The notes under the pieces: generated by a model
What the model saw: only the letters and a program-made list of their open reading frames with translations
Database searches by the model: none
Told to the model about the DNA's origin: nothing
Program-made: the position numbers and the translations under genes
In this document: piece by piece, positions 33,162 to 44,834 of the stretch
Layout: every line of letters begins with the position of its first letter
How positions within the stretch are numbered: the stretch's first letter is position 1
Source: Balanoglossus misakiensis
Taxonomy: Eukaryota; Hemichordata
DNA length: 64,000 nucleotides
Direction: 5' to 3'
NCBI GenBank assembly: GCA_040954595.2
Contig: CM082592.2
Coordinates: 2,852,001-2,916,000 of the forward strand

Positions 33162-36100
33162 CAAACAAACAAACACAAAAGTTAAAATAACAAGAATCAC
33201 TTACCATCAACTCTTTGCACAAGTTCCCGTAGAGCATTAACTTTCAGCTGAATTCCTGGCTGTGCAAAAGTATAATTATCTTGGATACCATCTAGTAATT
33301 TGCTCATACACCAAAAACTATCAGCTTCAATGAATGACAGCTTTTCTTCTTCCAATTTTTGTACGTTGAAATTATCAATTGCTTCGGCAGTATCATCTGT
33401 AAACATCATCAAAATTTTAATTAAAATCAGGACATTATATCAATATTGTATTTCAGCATTATGTTAATATGCTCTTTATATGCATCCATTATTAAATTTT
33501 GTGTGTCAGGATACATCTAAAGACTTCTTATTATTTTTAATGTATTTATTATCAACTCAACTTTCTCTAGGTCACAGAAAAGTCATGCATTGAAACTCTG
33601 TCTACTATGTTAAAATGAATAATTTTTAGAAACCGGTAGCCTCTAAGGTTCACAAGCCTTAGTATATAGGCCTACATGATCCCACACTTACCTGTTCACT
33701 CAACACAAACTATAACAACTCAAGACAAATTTTGTTGAAATTTATTTAATTTATTATAGTATGATTAAGCCCATAGATTGGGGCAAGTCTAAAGTTTGCC
33801 AAATTTCATTTGATATTCTTGTGGAGTGTCACAACTAGATTGCAAATAGGTCAAAGGTCATGCACTTACCAACAAATTCTGAGAGGAAAACAACGAAGAA
33901 TGGTGTGACCAAGTCATTCATGCCTTGCACATATCCACTAGCAGGATGACGAATTGCCCAGATATACAGTATTCGTTCAAAAATCTGTAGCAGTGAAACG
34001 AGTGGAAATTATTTACAATTATCTCATAAGGAATGAAACAGAACACCACCAAAAATTAGCTTCATTTGGATATTTTGTCACCATTTTCATCTTATTATTT
34101 TTTTGTTATGTCATTTTTCAGAATTTCCTTTTATTTGGTCAGTAGCTAGTCTTTTTTAATGAGAAAATCAGCTTGATATAATTATATGTCACCCTTCCTT
34201 TCTACCATCCAACCCATACCGGTACCTACACACTCCTCAACCCACCCATCCCACAATATTCATCTACCCTCCCATTCACCCACCTACAACCCATCTACCT
34301 ACACCTACGAAACTGATATACCGGTAAGTTCCAAATATCCAAAATATTCAAATGTCACATCATGAATTCATAAATTCTGGTAATTGTGTTTTGTAACTAC
34401 ATTTTCTTGTTCCGCTCCCTACAGTATCCCAGTACATCAGGTTTTCTGCTTGTGAACAAGTCATTTGTAAATGTACCCAATATTGTTATTGTTGACAAAT
34501 ACATTCAAGTTCAGACTAGAATAACATTTTTGCGAGTTTGCTTTCTACAGTGTAGATGCCACAAAAAAGATTGAACAGTAAAAAAATTAAACGGTATTCC
34601 ATTTTATCATGACAAAGACACTTACCTCATGCACCACAGGTTGATGGAAAAGAGGCATAAGAGGATTGGTACGAGGTATATCAATGTGTATCTGAAGAAG
34701 AACAAATCAACCAGTCAGATCGTCATGGCAGCAATATCATCAAGGACTGTTGTAGTTAATGCTGTAAAGGGACAAAGTCTCTCTCTCGCTGCCCTTTTTC
34801 CATTAATTATGTTTGATACAAGACACTACTTATGTTATTCTACATGTGGATATAGCGAATCAACGTTCGACCATACACAACTTACATCCTGTTTGTAGGA
34901 TATGAGAGTAAAAAACTGTTACATAAGATAAGGACAAGGGAAAATCACATGAATAGATGTGTATATATACTCATACCTGTCTGTAAGTATCTCTGTGTAT
35001 TGGTTCATGTCTTGTCTCATAATATTGATCTATAAAACTGAAATATTCTGCTCGTTTCCTTTCCAATGTCAGTATCCTCCGATCTATATTGCTTGGTAAA
35101 TAACCCTGTTGGACAAAAAGAAAATCTTTATTGCAATAGGCATATCTGTTTTTTTGCTAAAAATGTTATGTTCTACATTCAGCGGAATGTTTAATTTTGA
35201 TTATTTTCTCACTCTCGTTGTAATTCAATTTTTTGGGGTCTATTGCCCCATAATTTCACATACTTGTAATGCAAAATTGCTTGCATCATCCACAAGTGAT
35301 CTATAAAAAAAACCTTTTGGCTAAAAATGGCAAAACTTTTAGATAGGTTAAGTAAATGATTAGATTAAATCTGACGCTCCAAGTCCAAACAAACAAGTTA
35401 CATACCATGGTGACAGTAAAATGATCAACACTCATATTTTCACACATAAGAGCATTCACAACTCCTGTTTGAGAATCACCTTTACTAATATCTGCAGCAT
35501 AACTTCACAATGATGTACAAGTTGATGCCTGTCATTATTACCGTTTACCGTTCTCTAATTAAAATCATGACATCTTTCCCGTTTTTCTTTCAACTTACGA
35601 GTAAAATTTTCCAAGCAGTTGGTCTGACAGAAGGTGGAATACCTGACCAGCTTAATTTCCGTAATTCCTCTGGAAAATTAAAACAAAACATAGCAGCATG
35701 TGACATTGGCAGACAGATATGACCTAACCATATATAAATATGGAAATGTAAAACAATTAACAAGGAACATACCCAATAAACTGTCTTACGTCAAGCGGTG
35801 GTAGAAAAAATGATTTTTGACCAAAAATTGTCTGTACAAACACATGTGACAAGCACCTTCTTTCAGTTAGACAGACACTACAGACAGACAGACAAACAGG
35901 GATGCTCACTGACCTGCCATTGGTAATTACTAATAGAATAGCCAGTGGTCTCTGTAATATAGCAGAGGGTAAACATGTAGCGTACAGTCACAGTATGGGG
36001 GTAAAGCTGATCATGTAATGACTTACCCAAGTCTGTTGTTGAACCTGCTAACAGTTGCCCGAACTTCTGCAATTTTGTTGCTTCTCTGTCTGGTACCGGC

Positions 36101-37846
36101 ATGTTAGATATCCTCATTGGTGACATTGGTTTCGGCGCTTCCTTTATAACAGTTTGCCGTATTCCAACACCAGGCCCACCAGCAGCACTTCCTGCACTTG
36201 GTGTTTGAGAGTCTGGTGTTGTCTGTAACACTGCAGAGGCAAACAGTGAAACTTAATAAGTTTTCAGTCTTATTTCAGACTCTCAATTGCACAAAAGCAA
36301 TAACAAAAGTTTATATGTACAGCTTTCAATAATGTTTAATGCTAAGAAGTACTGTAATTTTCGCGATATCAAAAGAGGCAACAGACTGTAACGCGACTAT
36401 TGATTTTCGCATTCTTGTATTTCACTGCATCGTTATCTCCTAAAAACATTTTAACGCAACTTTTTTCACTTGCATTTCCACTCAACCTGTATGCGTTCGA
36501 AGTAAGTTTGCTAATTTCAGACATATTTACCTTTATGAGCTGTAGTAGAGTTCACATCAGTTGTTTTGGATCTCACATCCGCATTACTTGAGTTAATAGA
36601 TGAAGTACCTTGATTGTGATCAATCGACGACCGAGGAAACTCTTCCTCAACTGATAATTTCTTAGTCCTTTGTAACATTAAATCATCTTCAGTATCATCC
36701 CAAGCATCAAGTGTGCTGTTGTCGAAGTCAGCAAATGAATCCGCCCTTTTGCTACTCCTATTTTTACCCTGGTCTACGTTTGCTAGACTAGCCTGAATCA
36801 CAGCTTCTGTTGGAGGATGCTTCGCTCCATATACAGGCTTGATGCTGAAAAGTTAAAAAGTATTTTTAGAAGAGAACATTGGGCATCAGTTCTTTTGCAG
36901 ATTGGACATCTTCATATTCCACATAATTTAACAAGATCACTTCCATTGCATGCAATATAAAGATTAAAATTTCATGTTAGAGTCATAATTAGAGACTAGT
37001 TTATTATTTTGAAAGAAAATACATAAAAGGGGCAGAAATTGTAACAACTAACATTTGATAACTTTTTCACAATTAAAGTGTCTCATGTTTCTGTTGAAAA
37101 TCAGAATCAAAATTAAAATGTCAAGTTTTCTAAATAAAACAGTCATCAGGGCAAGGGCGGGCAGCAGACAAGGGCTACAGCAGGTGCATGCATGGATGAT
37201 GGCTCACACAAACCACAAGGCACTTGAACTACAAAAAAGTGGAATTAGAAACAAGAAATCACTCAAGAATAAGGCACGTGAAAGTACTTTATTGTGGTGG
37301 CTGCATATCTCCAGTACAGTGTATAGCTCTGCGTGGCAGACACTGCCCTACCATGCAGAGCTAAGTCTACCACGTACGCCATACCAGCTGAGTGCCAGTA
37401 GGGCTGGGCGGAGCTGGGTCATATTATTATGGTGGCCGAACCGGGACCACGGAGCTCGATGATCGGACACTCTCGCCGTGGGGCTTAGGCAGGTGACAGT
37501 TGTTCCTTTGGCAGCAATGAAGCCATTTTGTGTAGCATAGAGCATAGACTCTGTCCCTTTAAATTTAAGATACCCAGTTTCGTGCAAAATAGCCGACAGT
37601 TCACTGCTGCTCCTGTTCGATTTCGTGTTCACATCTTTCCCGTAACGTGATGCATATCAAATAAAACTCTAACTTTAAAATGCGAAGACAAGTGTTCACC
37701 TTCCAATCAACACCGATCGACGACAAGTGCATCATCTGCAGAAACTTCAAAATTGACACCTACCTTCCTGGAACTTTGTCAGAGTTGCGTTTCCAAAATG
37801 TTTTCTTGTTTTTCTTTGCATCGGTATTTAACCCTAATGCAGCCAT
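31467..37846 (-). CDS. TBC1D22: TBC1 domain family member 22 (Rab GTPase-activating protein), complete
   Basis: TBC-domain Rab-GAP; the human paralogues TBC1D22A/B act at the Golgi and bind ACBD3 and 14-3-3. Exons in gene order: 37846-37764, 36844-36531, 36230-36027, 35669-35599, 35105-34977, 34691-34626, 33984-33870, 33396-33205, 32718-32591, 32042-31947, 31604-31467. They total 1536 bp, 511 residues, like the human proteins (517, 505). Seen: TFWKRNSDKVPGS then IKPVYGAKHPP; a low-complexity linker (residues ~55-200); the TBC domain from SWSGIP (~208); the IHIDIPR motif with arginine finger R274; GYVQGMND with glutamine finger Q309; SFIEADSFWCMSKLLDGIQD; and the C-terminal YMFADAPNH. The start is the ATG of MAALGLNTD; the next upstream in-frame codons add nothing family-like. 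This gene is the single pre-duplication form of TBC1D22A/B (inferred). Confidence 0.97.
33012..33174. repeat. (ATTC)n-(AATC)n-(AAAC)n compound microsatellite
   Basis: About 22 ATTC units pass into about 15 AATC units near 33099 and then AAAC units near 33158. It lies in TBC1D22 intron 8, ending 30 bases below exon 33205-33396. Confidence 0.95.
34765..34917. mobile_element. Fold-back element, family E, half copy
   Basis: TAAAGGGACAAAGTCTCTC through CACACAACTTACATCC-like sequence to GAGAGTAAAAAACT. It corresponds to one arm only of the full 8729-9054 element. It lies in TBC1D22 intron 5. Confidence 0.82.
36350..36480. mobile_element. Family C element, copy 3 (right end decayed)
   Basis: TACTGTAATTTTCGCGATATC, shortened here to TACTGTAATTTTCGC, then ATTGATTTTCGCATTC and TTTCACTGCATCGTTATCTC, as in 9822-9990. 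It lies in TBC1D22 intron 2. Confidence 0.6.
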
Positions 37847-39247
37847 AATTTTCGTATACGTAAAGCACGGGAGTCTGTAGAGTTAGAATTCTACATCAGT
37901 GATCGGTTTCTTTCGGATAGAATGTTGACGATAGGATCGAAATTCTGCCGTACTACTTCATTACACCACGTCCGCCATTTTTATTTTACGTCAACATATG
38001 ACATTGCCTATACCCAGAGGGCGCTGTCTATGACCCCGCTTTTTCATGGCCTTTACAGCATTCTCCGTACGTACGTGTAATATTGAAAGAAGAACAACTT
38101 CACGTATATTCCCATTTGTCTTGTTTATGCTCTGCTTTTAAGTGAAAACAAACCTTTATTAAATAAATTAGTGATCTATCGAACGCCCAGTCATCATATC
38201 CGAAAACAAATACGAGTCCGAAAATTGGCTTAGTAGTGAGGTCATAAGCAGGTCGCGGTGTGTTTACCAGTGGCCAGTGGGCGAGGTATGATGGCTTGTC
38301 AGGGTGACTCCAGTACGGAAACTTCATACCTTCGCTGGTATCCTTTTGCAAATCTTATAAGATAATTTTAAACGGTTAAATGGCCTCATTGGCAGTGCAG
38401 TATGGTGTTGGTTGTGCTGCGCACCGGGGAAGCAAAGGCGTCTGGGTAACCGAGACTAGGAGGGCCTAGGGGTGAGCTGAGCGAGGCAGTACCCGGGGGC
38501 TGTACAGTACAACCATTCACGAGTCCCACTTACCCCCGGCAGAAAAGTGACTAAAACGTAACTAATAAGGATTCACAGATAGCTGCAATGAATATAGCCC
38601 TGATGCCCTATAGCATGTTTTGTGTGCCTGTGTGTGTGGAGGGGGGGGGGGGGGGGTGTTTGAGTGCACCCCTACTCAACTAACCATACATCAGGGCTAC
38701 AATTATTGCAGCGAAATTAATCCCAATCGCCCCATATATTGATGCTAAAGCAAACGAATCAAGTCCAAGATATAAATTGCAATGCATACAGAACAGCTAT
38801 AAAAGTTGGTAAAGGAAAAGTCAAAATTTAAAAAGTGAACATCTTGGCTAAGTGCTTGATGGTCTCATTGCTTGTCAGTTGAGGATGTTCTGGAGAACAT
38901 ATGGGATTGCATTCATCATGAGAGAATCACAGTTTTGATATTACAGTTTGCATGACAGCTGAAAATAACCAATAGGCATACTGACAGCAACATTGTCAAT
39001 GATGTAATCCAGTCAATGATCGGCTAATCATGGAAATACTTTTGTAGTACGTGTCACCAGTCACCAATTTTGAACATGACCCAGATTGATAATACATTGA
39101 AATAATTTGAATTTGAATTGTCTGACTTGTAATGCCAAACAATCACAAATAAGCACCACAAAACAGTTTTCGCTTTGATTGAGTAACTGAATAATTGATC
39201 TATTTGAGTTCATACGTTATCATTCCACTATCATTTCTTTAACGTAG
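37847..39247. other. Divergent promoter region TBC1D22 / LAGE3-like gene
   Basis: The region around 37850-38500 is richer in G+C than its surroundings and presumably holds a shared promoter. It must contain the missing first coding exon of the LAGE3-like gene; an ATG in ATGGCCTCATTGGCAG at 38390 is a candidate, but I found no donor there with the needed phase 2. A G run lies at 38640-38657. No repeat family was recognised. Confidence 0.45.
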
Positions 39248-40080
39248 AAAATCATACAGTGATCTTAAAGTGCCATTTTCAAGTTCTGAGGAAGCAAAAA
39301 TTGCACATAACACTTTGAGTGTTGATCCTGAACCAAGGAAAGGCCTGGTCTCCAAACAACTAACTGTTAAAGACAAGAATTTGTATGTGTAAGTAAACAG
39401 ACATTGCTACAGGATAAATCGTCTGATTTATTTATGCTGTCAGTTTAATATCATGTGTAAAATTAGATGTGATGAAGAGAGATCTTTGCATATTTGAAAT
39501 AATCCAATATGTGTGAGTGTCAGCTTGCCATAGATTATGTAATTCATTCATTGGAAGAAAAATCTACATTGAAACTAAAAGGACAAAGTCTCTCTCTCGC
39601 TGCCTTTTTTTCCATTAATTATGTTTGATTCAAGACACCGTTTCTGTTATTCTACATTCGACCACACACAACTTCCACCCCACTTGTAGGATATGACAGT
39701 AAAAATCTCGCCCAAATGAATAAATGGTAGAGACTGATTATTGATTTTGGCGAGTTTGTCACTCTTGTGTGTACAAGTGGAATGGAATTTGTGTGTGGTC
39801 CAATGTTGATTCACTATATATCCACAGGTAGAATAACATAAATGGTGTCTTGTATCAAACATAATTAATGGCTATTAGGGGAAGGGCTGCGAGAGAGAGG
39901 CTTTGTCCCTTTAAGTAAGGTGTGGGTTACCATTTGTGGCCATTGACTTTATCGTTTGATTTCCACAGAACCATCAGATCAAAGAAAGCGACATTGCTGA
40001 GAGTGGCAGTGAATTCATTTATGGATCATCTAAGACTTGTCATTCAAACTGTCGATGAGTTCAGCCTCAATGGAAACTAA
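39248..40080 (+). CDS. LAGE3: KEOPS/EKC complex subunit LAGE3/Pcc1 family (first exon not found)
   Basis: Pcc1-family proteins form the dimerisation core of the KEOPS complex, which makes the t6A37 modification of tRNAs. Two exons are clear: 39248-39388 and 39969-40080 (stop TAA), joined phase 2 to give a valine (GT|A). Seen: LKVPFSSSEEAKIAHNTLS with VDPEPRKG, LTVKDKNLYV, then TIRSKKATLLRVAVNSFMD and HLRLVIQTVDEF. These match the Pcc1 fold order of human LAGE3 (VPFPTPLEAEIA..., LRISVINFLDQLSLV...). The 39248 exon opens one base before a codon boundary and has an in-frame stop just upstream of its acceptor, so a 5' exon ending in phase 2 is required. AATAAA at 40371-40376 is a likely polyadenylation signal. 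The intron carries a fold-back element. Confidence 0.85.
39576..39914. mobile_element. Fold-back element, family E, full copy 3
   Basis: TAAAAGGACAAAGTCTCTC at the left, GAGGCTTTGTCCCTTTAA at the right, both palindromic arms present. It lies in the intron of the LAGE3-like gene. Confidence 0.87.
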
Positions 40081-40370
40081 TACAACAGAGTGACACCATG
40101 ACAGCTGTTACCACGGCGATGCACAAAAATCATTGGATGTCAGCAGTCTGCTGTTATGCTCCTGACTTTGCATCATGGGATTGGCACTTTGAAATCATAA
40201 AACCAGATGTTACTCTATGAGAAGTTGACTCCGTGAGCTGGCATTTGAATTCTACACACACAGAATCAAAATACCATGCATCTGCTTTTGGTGGAAATAC
40301 CTGACCTCCATGATCTGAAAAGAACTTATGCAAAATGCATACTACAGTGGTACATTTTTTTTCCTTTCTG

Positions 40371-40376
40371 AATAAA
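40371..40376 (+). terminator. Candidate polyadenylation signal of LAGE3-like gene
   Basis: AATAAA 291 bp after the stop codon; the first canonical hexamer on this strand. Confidence 0.5.
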
Positions 40377-40401
40377 GTCGTCTTTTTAAAGTACAACTGA
40401 A

Positions 40402-43300
40402 TTTTATAATAATAATGCTTTATTGCTCTCTTAGGCCTCCAGCCCATATTGCAAACTTATATTTATACACACAGAATTTTACAGAGAGTACAAAAAGAGA
40501 AAAGAGATAAAAATTACAAACATTCTTTTCTCAAACTGATTGCTTTGTGAACAAATAAGGCCAGATTTCGTATTTCTTTGTTATTTTCTGAAGCCATGAG
40601 TGAGTAATATTTTTCGGGTGTTGGAATTGTATATGACCATCTCGGTAAATACATGCTTCTTAAAGTCTGGTATAAAGGACAGATACAAATAAAGTGATAT
40701 TCGTCCTCGATCTCAGTAGACCCACATACTCTGCAAATTCTATCTTCAAAGTCGATTCCCTGTGCCCTCCCCTCCTCAACTGCCAAATCAAAACCACAAG
40801 TTCTAAGACGAGCGAGGGCACTCCTTAGTTTGAAAACAATATTCAATTTTAAGTAGTTCTCTGTATGAAATGATGTTTTAAAGTTACAGTACAAACGAAG
40901 TTTACTCTTACTACAGGTGTCTGAGAACCAGTTTTGTTTGAAAATATCACTTGCTCTTGTCATAAAATTGAGAAGAAAAAGATCAAAATCCCCTGGGCCT
41001 TGCCATAGCCATACATCTCCAAAACCGTGTTCATGCAGAAGACATTTTACATTTGTTGCCCATGATTTTTTCCCATTTTTGTCCAGTGTCACCGATAATT
41101 TGTAGGCATGTTTGGCTACTCTGTTTGTGGGCATTTTTAATAACTTGAACCAGTATAAAATAACTTTCTTAAAAGTGTGAATAAATATTGGATGTCTTCC
41201 ACAATCTCCTAGAATGCAAGCATCTGGTGTAGTTGATTTAACGCCCATAAAGGCTTTACAATATTTCAGTTGTACTCTTTCAGCAACTTGATATCTCTGA
41301 TATCCCCATATTTCAGATCCATATGTTAAGACTGGCAAAATCATGGAATCAAAAAGTTTAAAATAGTCTTTAAAAGATAAAGTGCCACTGTTTTTAATCA
41401 TACGGAAAATAGCGCCCATAGCTTTTCTGGCTTGGTCTGAGAGTACGGTAACAGCTTTACTCCAGATGTTTCTACTTGAAATTATTAAACCTAAATATTT
41501 GTAGTAACTGACAGTTTTTAGTTGTTCTCTATTATAAAACCATTTTTCACATTTCTTTAAAACACCCCCTCTACGAAAAACAATTATTTGTGACTTTTCC
41601 ATATTTACAGATAGTTTCCATTTATGACAGAAACATTCCAGTACTCTAATCAGTCTTTGTAGCCCAACTGGCGTATCACTAAAAATTGTAACATCATCAG
41701 CATAAAGAAGTGCAAATAGGTCGTAAAGTTCTTGAGTGATTTGAATACCATGATTACCCGAATTTACTAACATATTATTTAATTCATTGATGAACAGAGA
41801 AAAAAGAAAAGGACTCAACATACACCCTTGTCGAACTCCGACAGAGCAATTAAAGAAATCGGTTACTCCATTTCGACTCTTGACACAAGATTTAACTTCT
41901 TTATAAATGGATTTAAGAATATTATACATTTTGCCCATGACACCCTCTAGACAAAGTCTATATAACAAGAGATTGTGATTTACTGAATCAAAAGCTTTAC
42001 TGAAATCTACAAACAAACAATAGAAACGACCTTTTGATCTAGAAAGATATTTCTGTACCATAATGTGAAGAACAAAGATATTATCAACAGCGCTAAAATC
42101 ACGTCTGAAACCAGCTTGACATTCAGTGATACAACCTTGCATTTCAGCCCATTTTACAAGTCTCTGATTTAGTATAAAAGTAAAAATCTTGCTTAGACAA
42201 TTCAATAAAGTGATGCCTCTGAAATTGTTTGGGTCATGTAAACTACCCTTCTTATGAAGTGGTACAATTATTCCCTTATTCCACTCGCTTGGAAAAACAC
42301 CAGAGTCAAAAATGGCATTGAACGTGAAATCAAGTACCGTGATTAGACTTTGTTTTGCATTTCGATAAAATTCATTTGGGATACCATCCGGACCCTGGGA
42401 TTTACCAGCTTTTAACTTATTCAGTGCACAGACGATTTCTTGAGTTGTAATATGACTATTTAGAATCTCTTCAGCATCGCTATTTAAATCTTCCGGGGAA
42501 GGGGCAAAGTTTTCTAAAAACTCTTCCACAGTAATATCAAACCTTGTTCTATGCCATTTTGGGTTATGGAGGGTTTTAAAATGATTTATCCAGTCACTAG
42601 AGGAAATATTTGAAAAAGATTTCATACCTCCCATAAAACGCTTAACATGTTGCCAGATATTTTGTCCCTGTGACCCAACATTTCTACAGATGGAGCTTTT
42701 AAAGCTTTCTTTGTTTACTCTACATATTGTTTTAAAGTTTGATTTCTGTTCTTTGTATATACTCAGACTATTCATGTCATTTGATGCTCTGAAATTTCTA
42801 AGTGCTTTGTACATTTTTTTCTTAGCAGTTTCACAGTCTTTATTGAACCATTTTGGCTGCGATGATCTGGTTTTGTCTCCTGTAAATGTTTTGATGGTCA
42901 TCTTCTGGTAATCGGTGGCAGCCCAATATAACAAATCATAAACTCCATTTATCAACTCATTTACATTTTGTCTATCCCATTCAAGAACCCGCTTTACACG
43001 CTCTTCACCTTCCTTAGAAGCAATATAAGTATTGAAATTACCAAGTTTTTCTTTGTCCCATTTGAAATAAGAATATTTATGCAAATCAACATCAATGACT
43101 TTTGATTTTGTATTTCTTACATGACGGCAAAACCGTTTAATATTTATGGTACACGCCAGAGGAAAATGATCAGAATCACTCTTATCTTCGACACTGAACT
43201 CGGAGATGTCAGTAACAACTGAATTTTGAATTCTTTGTACTTGGTTCTCTGTATATATTTCTGGAGACATTACATGAATCACAATGCCATGAAGTTGTCA
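40402..43300 (-). mobile_element. 5'-truncated LINE (non-LTR retrotransposon)
   Basis: Contains the long reverse-transcriptase reading frame 43282-40514, a short 3' UTR with AATAAAG, and a 3' end in CATTATTATTATAAAA, as in LINEs with trinucleotide tails. Endonuclease homology begins abruptly near 43300 with an in-frame stop just before it, so most of the endonuclease is missing. The element lies between the LAGE3-like gene and IQCG. Confidence 0.93.
40514..43282 (-). CDS. LINE ORF2 fragment: endonuclease remnant, reverse transcriptase, C-terminal zinc-knuckle
   Basis: An uninterrupted frame of 922 codons; the first codon is GTG, so the start is an artefact of truncation. In order: the end of the APE-type endonuclease domain (SDSDHFPLACTI, ~residues 35-46); the reverse transcriptase with KSQGPDGIPNEFY, FRGITLLNCLSKIF, QAGFRRDFSAVDNI, FVDFSKAFDSVNH (~423), GVRQGCMLSPFLFSLFINEL and the catalytic YADD (~525); and a C-terminal cysteine/histidine motif CRVCGSTEIEDEYHFICIC (~847). 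The layout resembles the CR1/Jockey-like superfamily; the exact clade is not determined. The lack of stops over 2.7 kb suggests recent insertion. With most of the endonuclease gone it should not move by itself. Confidence 0.95.
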   Translation of the reverse strand: MIHVMSPEIYTENQVQRIQNSVVTDISEFSVEDKSDSDHFPLACTINIKRFCRHVRNTKSKVIDVDLHKYSYFKWDKEKLGNFNTYIASKEGEERVKRVLEWDRQNVNELINGVYDLLYWAATDYQKMTIKTFTGDKTRSSQPKWFNKDCETAKKKMYKALRNFRASNDMNSLSIYKEQKSNFKTICRVNKESFKSSICRNVGSQGQNIWQHVKRFMGGMKSFSNISSSDWINHFKTLHNPKWHRTRFDITVEEFLENFAPSPEDLNSDAEEILNSHITTQEIVCALNKLKAGKSQGPDGIPNEFYRNAKQSLITVLDFTFNAIFDSGVFPSEWNKGIIVPLHKKGSLHDPNNFRGITLLNCLSKIFTFILNQRLVKWAEMQGCITECQAGFRRDFSAVDNIFVLHIMVQKYLSRSKGRFYCLFVDFSKAFDSVNHNLLLYRLCLEGVMGKMYNILKSIYKEVKSCVKSRNGVTDFFNCSVGVRQGCMLSPFLFSLFINELNNMLVNSGNHGIQITQELYDLFALLYADDVTIFSDTPVGLQRLIRVLECFCHKWKLSVNMEKSQIIVFRRGGVLKKCEKWFYNREQLKTVSYYKYLGLIISSRNIWSKAVTVLSDQARKAMGAIFRMIKNSGTLSFKDYFKLFDSMILPVLTYGSEIWGYQRYQVAERVQLKYCKAFMGVKSTTPDACILGDCGRHPIFIHTFKKVILYWFKLLKMPTNRVAKHAYKLSVTLDKNGKKSWATNVKCLLHEHGFGDVWLWQGPGDFDLFLLNFMTRASDIFKQNWFSDTCSKSKLRLYCNFKTSFHTENYLKLNIVFKLRSALARLRTCGFDLAVEEGRAQGIDFEDRICRVCGSTEIEDEYHFICICPLYQTLRSMYLPRWSYTIPTPEKYYSLMASENNKEIRNLALFVHKAISLRKECL

Positions 43301-44834
43301 AAATATAACTCTAATATCTCACAAAGACTTAAACTGTTTAGCATTAATTCTGAAACACACGCAGCTTTTACCAGTTCAGAAATTCCAGTCATTCAACAAT
43401 GACTTTTAGTTTGTTTATTTCAAATCCTGTTCTTGTTCTGGATCAACTTTAAATGCTAAGTACTTTCATTTTTTTAAAATAAAGCACATTTTTCTTTTAC
43501 TGGCTCGTAGGATACATCTTGGTGATAAAAAAATGACTGACCAAAAATATCTGGTTCAAAGCAAAGTTGACTGATCTAGATGATAATATTATTCTTTTTT
43601 TATTCAAATTACTGTTGGTTTATAATTTTGAAAATGTCAAATGGGTGCACCTGTATCATTGTTTTCTTCATTCTGAGGCATAACGTCACAGCGCCCTCTG
43701 TAGCTCAAAATACTTTTCAGTTGAAAAACATGAAACATGTCAAACGCACAGAATAAAGTCAAGCCCTTAAAGAAACTACTGAGACTACTGAGAAAATAAT
43801 ATTCAATATTACCTGTACGGGTGATAGATAAAATTATATATATTATTTTTTTTTACTTGTGGATTTTTAGGATTGTCCTTTTTCAGAATAAAACATACTG
43901 GGGTCACTAACTTGATTTTTTTAAAAACCTACTGAGTCAGCATTTTTACATCAACTGTTTTGTTATTCAATGAAGTTTTAACTCTCAAAACTGAGACATG
44001 TGAGAGTATGATTGTATTCGACCACTGAATTTTATTTCATTTGGCTGAGTTTGTGTAAAACTTCAGTGAATTTATAAGAAGTGCGATTTCCAGCAATTTT
44101 CATGGGAAGAGATACATGTACACTTTAAGTACACCAAGTCCATCCTTTAAAAACGACGCAGATGCCCCACACGCCATTTCGCCCGCCAAGGTCTTGCTCT
44201 CCGAAAAATAGGGAGACATTAGTCGAGCCATGGAGCTACCACAGAGGTCGAGCCTAGCCAACAACCTGTGCGAGCGGGGGGGATGCCCATAAAACGCCAA
44301 TCTGTGTAACTGTGGTAGAGGTATTACACATGCGCAGTAAGCTTTCGTGCGCTTAGCAACGAGCTACAGCCGCCTTGCTTACATCGTCAAAAATATTAGT
44401 CCGCGTACATAGATTTCGCTGCACAACGTAGATTTATTGCAGTTCCGTATCCAAAATTGAAATCATCCGGACATTCTCTAATATCAATTTCATCAACTCA
44501 TCCGTAATCTGAACTCATATATTGTATTTAGCTGACTAATTTGGAACTACTTTTTAATCATACACCAAATTTATTTTGATACATAGAATTCAGAGGGCGT
44601 TGTTAGGCAAACAACAAATCGTCAAAAACATTGTCATCATGCTTGTGAAGTATAGTGAGAGGGGAGCGGTCTATGGTACAATGAAGAGTAATTTATTTTC
44701 ACTGTCGTTAACGGACTGTCTTTGAAGACTTCATAGCTTCACGCTCCAAAGGTTTAAAAGGAAATTGGTGCAGGCGTGGTTTTGTCCATATAAGTCTGTT
44801 AATTATCGTGGCCGGGCCGATCATAAAAAGAGAC
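43301..44834. other. Spacer between LINE and IQCG, including IQCG promoter
   Basis: No gene seen. The stretch at about 44100-44300 is G+C-richer and reads like part of a dispersed repeat (GAGCCATGGAGCTACC palindrome-like core), but I have no second copy in the window. No TATA box is evident ahead of 44835. Confidence 0.45.

Noticed and set aside
32989-33240. HSFIHSFI/INQSINQS open frames
   Set aside because: Translations of the ATTC/AATC microsatellite.
37348-37632. 94-codon minus-strand frame in TBC1D22 intron 1
   Set aside because: Lies between verified exons, uses G+C-rich intron sequence and resembles nothing known.
38100-38351. Open frame on the minus strand (MKFPYWSHPDKPSYLAHWPL...), in the TBC1D22/LAGE3 divergent region
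   Set aside because: It reads a little like protein, but I find no family, and no supported splice partners. A chance frame in a G+C-richer promoter region is more likely.
44100-44300. Minus-strand frame upstream of IQCG (ends in VLKVYMYLFP)
   Set aside because: No start context, splice support or homology that I recognise; possibly part of a dispersed repeat but only one copy is present here.
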